A stretch of DNA of 6,908 nucleotides from positions 1-6,908 of the forward strand of contig MIBK01000117.1 of assembly GCA_001829505.1 (NCBI GenBank), given 5' to 3'. Below the pieces are notes generated by a model. That model did not search any database, was not told the origin of the DNA, and worked only from the letters and a program-made list of their open reading frames with translations. Positions 5,115 through 6,908 of this stretch are shown one piece after another; position 1 is the stretch's first letter; the number at the start of each line of letters is the position of its first letter. Source of the stretch: Spirochaetes bacterium RBG_16_67_19. Its GTDB lineage: Bacteria > Spirochaetota > Spirochaetia > SZUA-6 > DRHE01. The translations under genes were made by a program, and so were the position numbers.

Positions 5115-6236
5115 TCACAAACCCAGGGCTTTGATTGTTACGCCTGAACGTGGGTAGCGGTCCAGCTGGCCCGGCGCTACCCAGCGCTGCTCCGCCCACT
5201 GCTTCAGGACAACCTTCTTGGCGAGGATACCCAGCAACGGGCGAAAGCGTACCTTGAAATGGGAGTAGGTATGCTGCACCTCCGGCCCGGCCGAGCCCAG
5301 CAAAACAATCCCGTTGGAGAGCCGAAAAGCCTCCTCCTCCGCTTCTTCCGCGTTGGGCAGTTCCCATAGTCCGCCGAGCAAGCCGCGCGGCGGCCGCCGT
5401 ACCAGGAGCAATGGCAGCTCCTTCTCCCGCCAGACCGCGCCCGGGGCACCCTGCTGTTTGCCGCGAAATGCTGCGATGAGGGAGTCCAGAATCCCGGAAG
5501 CAGTATCCTCCGAAACGAGCAGGTACAGCAAACCCTGGCGCAGCGGCAGGGGGGCGCGCGGGCGGCGGGCGGGCAGCTCGGCGGTCCTTCCTTCCCGGTG
5601 CGCCCGGCAGGCGAAGGCCAGGGGGCAGACCGGGCAATCCGGCGCCGGCCGGCAGACCAGCGCGCCCAGCTCCATCCAGGCCTGGTTCACCCAGCCGGGA
5701 TGGTATTTATGGAAGGAACCTTCCACGTATTCCCGCGCGCGCCCGCGGACCGCGGCCGTGGCCGGATCCCCGCCGTCGGCGGTCAGGCGCGTGACCACGC
5801 GCAGCACGTTGCCGTCCACCACGGCCAGCGGCCGGGCGAAGGCGATGCTCAGGACCGCCGCGGCGGTATAGGGACCGACTCCGGGCAGGGCCAGGGCTTC
5901 CCGCGGTTCGGAGGGAAAGCGGCCGGCATGCCCGCGCACGATCTCGCGCGCGGCCGCCAGCAGCCCGCGAGCCCGGCCGTAGTAGCCCAGTCCTTCCCAG
6001 GCCTTGAGCACCTCCTGTTCACCGGCGGCGGCCAGGGAGGGAAGGTCGGGAAAGCGCTCCAGGAAGCGGCGGTAGTAGGGCGCGACGGTCTGCGCGTGGG
6101 TCTGCTGGAGCATGACCTCGCTAACCCAGATGCGGTACGGGTCGCTCTCCTCCCGCCAGGGCAGTTTCCGGCGGTGGGCGAAAAACCAGGCCAGCAGGCG
6201 ATGGCTGACCTCGGGAGTGGGGGAGGGGGGCTGCAT
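5115..6236 (-). CDS. mutY: A/G-specific adenine glycosylase MutY
   Basis: A 373-residue base excision repair glycosylase that removes adenine mispaired with 8-oxoguanine. The catalytic core is complete: SEVMLQQT with Glu40 as the general acid, GLGYYGRAR (82-90), the helix-hairpin-helix LPGVGPYTAAAV (117-128), and VDGNV with catalytic Asp141. Four cysteines (195, 201, 204, 210) hold the [4Fe-4S] cluster, but the first spacer has five residues instead of the usual six. The C-terminal NUDIX-like 8-oxoguanine-recognition domain is present: LLLVRRPPRGLLGGLWELP (276-294) and HTYSHF (322-327), where most enzymes have Phe-Ser-His. Between its first two strands lies an extra segment of about 25 residues (roughly 244-270). 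The ribosome binding site is weak (GGGA, six bases before ATG 6236). The gene starts 36 bases after the aspS stop, so translation may depend on aspS read-through transcription and coupling. Confidence 0.96.
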   Translation of the reverse strand: MQPPSPTPEVSHRLLAWFFAHRRKLPWREESDPYRIWVSEVMLQQTHAQTVAPYYRRFLERFPDLPSLAAAGEQEVLKAWEGLGYYGRARGLLAAAREIVRGHAGRFPSEPREALALPGVGPYTAAAVLSIAFARPLAVVDGNVLRVVTRLTADGGDPATAAVRGRAREYVEGSFHKYHPGWVNQAWMELGALVCRPAPDCPVCPLAFACRAHREGRTAELPARRPRAPLPLRQGLLYLLVSEDTASGILDSLIAAFRGKQQGAPGAVWREKELPLLLVRRPPRGLLGGLWELPNAEEAEEEAFRLSNGIVLLGSAGPEVQHTYSHFKVRFRPLLGILAKKVVLKQWAEQRWVAPGQLDRYPRSGVTIKALGL

Positions 6237-6272
6237 GGAATGTCCCGGCGCGCCGCCAGCAGCGGAGGCCGG

Positions 6273-6908
6273 TTATTTGCCCGGCTCCACCACGCGGAGG
6301 TGCAGGTCGGCCAACTGCTGGGCGTCGACCTCCGCCGGGCAGTCGTCCATCGGGGACTGCCCAAGGGTGTTCTTGGGGAAGGCGATCACCTCGCGGATGG
6401 AGCTCTCCCCGGCCATCAGGGTCACCAGGCGGTCCAGGCCCGGGGCGATGCCGCCGTGCGGGGGCGGGCCGTAGCGGAAGGCTTCCAGCAGGAAGCCGAA
6501 GCGCCGGTGGGCCTCCTCCTGGTCCAGGCCCACGACCTTGAAGATGCGGCTCTGCAGCTCCGGGTCGTGCACGCGGATGGAGCCGGAGGCCAGCTCCACG
6601 CCGTTGCAGACCAGGTCGTACAGCTCGCCCTTGACCGCGGCCGGGTCGGACTCCAGCGAGCTCAAATACCTCTCCTGGGGCATGGTGAACATGTGGTGCG
6701 CCGGGTCCCACTTCTTTTCCTGCTCGTTCCACTCGAACATGGGGAAGTCCACGATCCAGGAGAAGTGGAACTCTTCGGCCTTGGCCAGCTTGAGCTCGCG
6801 GCCCAGCTGCGCGCGTACGGCGCCCAGCGAGGTGCAGGCCTTCTTCCAGTCGGCTCCCACCAGCAGGAGCAGGTCTCCCGGCCGGGCCTCCAGGTCCTTG
6901 ACGATCTG
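6273..6908 (-). CDS. aspS: Aspartyl-tRNA synthetase, C-terminal part (cut by window edge)
   Basis: The frame runs open to the window end, giving the last 211 residues of a protein usually near 590. The enzyme is a class II synthetase that charges tRNA-Asp with aspartate. Visible parts, counted from the window edge, are: the end of the GAD insertion domain (ARPGDLLLLVGAD, 8-20); FPMFEW (55-60); HHMFTMP (71-77); NGVELASGSIRVHD (102-115) around the aspartate and ATP site; and class II motif 3, GGIAPGLDR (152-160), with the ATP-binding Arg160. The tail FPKNTLGQSPMDDCPAEVD and LHLRV is typical of the bacterial enzyme. Whether it also charges tRNA-Asn cannot be judged because the anticodon-binding domain lies outside the window. 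The true start and promoter are also outside. mutY follows after 36 bases on the same strand. Confidence 0.97.
   Translation of the reverse strand, partial: QIVKDLEARPGDLLLLVGADWKKACTSLGAVRAQLGRELKLAKAEEFHFSWIVDFPMFEWNEQEKKWDPAHHMFTMPQERYLSSLESDPAAVKGELYDLVCNGVELASGSIRVHDPELQSRIFKVVGLDQEEAHRRFGFLLEAFRYGPPPHGGIAPGLDRLVTLMAGESSIREVIAFPKNTLGQSPMDDCPAEVDAQQLADLHLRVVEPGK

Overview
This window is high in G+C (about 60-65 % by eye) and densely coded, with strong AGGAGG-type ribosome binding sites. That fits a free-living bacterium. The mix of sugar-modifying families (Gfo/Idh/MocA, a Dabb protein, a xylose-isomerase-like TIM barrel, an AGE epimerase, a PfkB kinase) is common in uncultured saprophytic lineages, but nothing here fixes the phylum. 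No mobile element, CRISPR array, rRNA or tRNA was seen.

Layout: (1) Positions 18-1512, minus strand: a small Dabb-domain protein followed by a Gfo/Idh/MocA oxidoreductase, with a good candidate promoter between them. (2) Positions 1513-1717: a regulatory region between divergent genes, with a TTGACA-type minus-strand promoter, several short inverted repeats and a repeated ACAAGCA word. (3) Positions 1718-4114, plus strand: a two-gene operon encoding a xylose-isomerase-like metal TIM barrel and an AGE-family epimerase that keeps every catalytic residue of cellobiose 2-epimerase. (4) Positions 4141-6908, minus strand: a PfkB sugar kinase, the DNA repair glycosylase MutY and the C-terminal third of aspartyl-tRNA synthetase. 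Order of transcription is aspS-mutY-pfkB, converging on the AGE gene with a 26-bp gap.

Reading as a system: the divergent cluster looks like a carbohydrate-processing module. It holds a sugar oxidoreductase, an aldose/ketose isomerase and a 2-epimerase. No transporter, aldolase or regulator lies inside the window, so the substrate is unknown. The kinase next door could supply a phosphorylation step, but it sits on the other strand behind housekeeping genes, so that link is only inference.

The points most worth checking are: the hybrid metal site of the isomerase (xylose-isomerase layout with an L-rhamnose-isomerase-like His ligand); the missing catalytic Lys in the oxidoreductase; the shortened iron-sulfur cluster loop and the inserted segment in MutY; and the operator-like repeats between the divergent genes.
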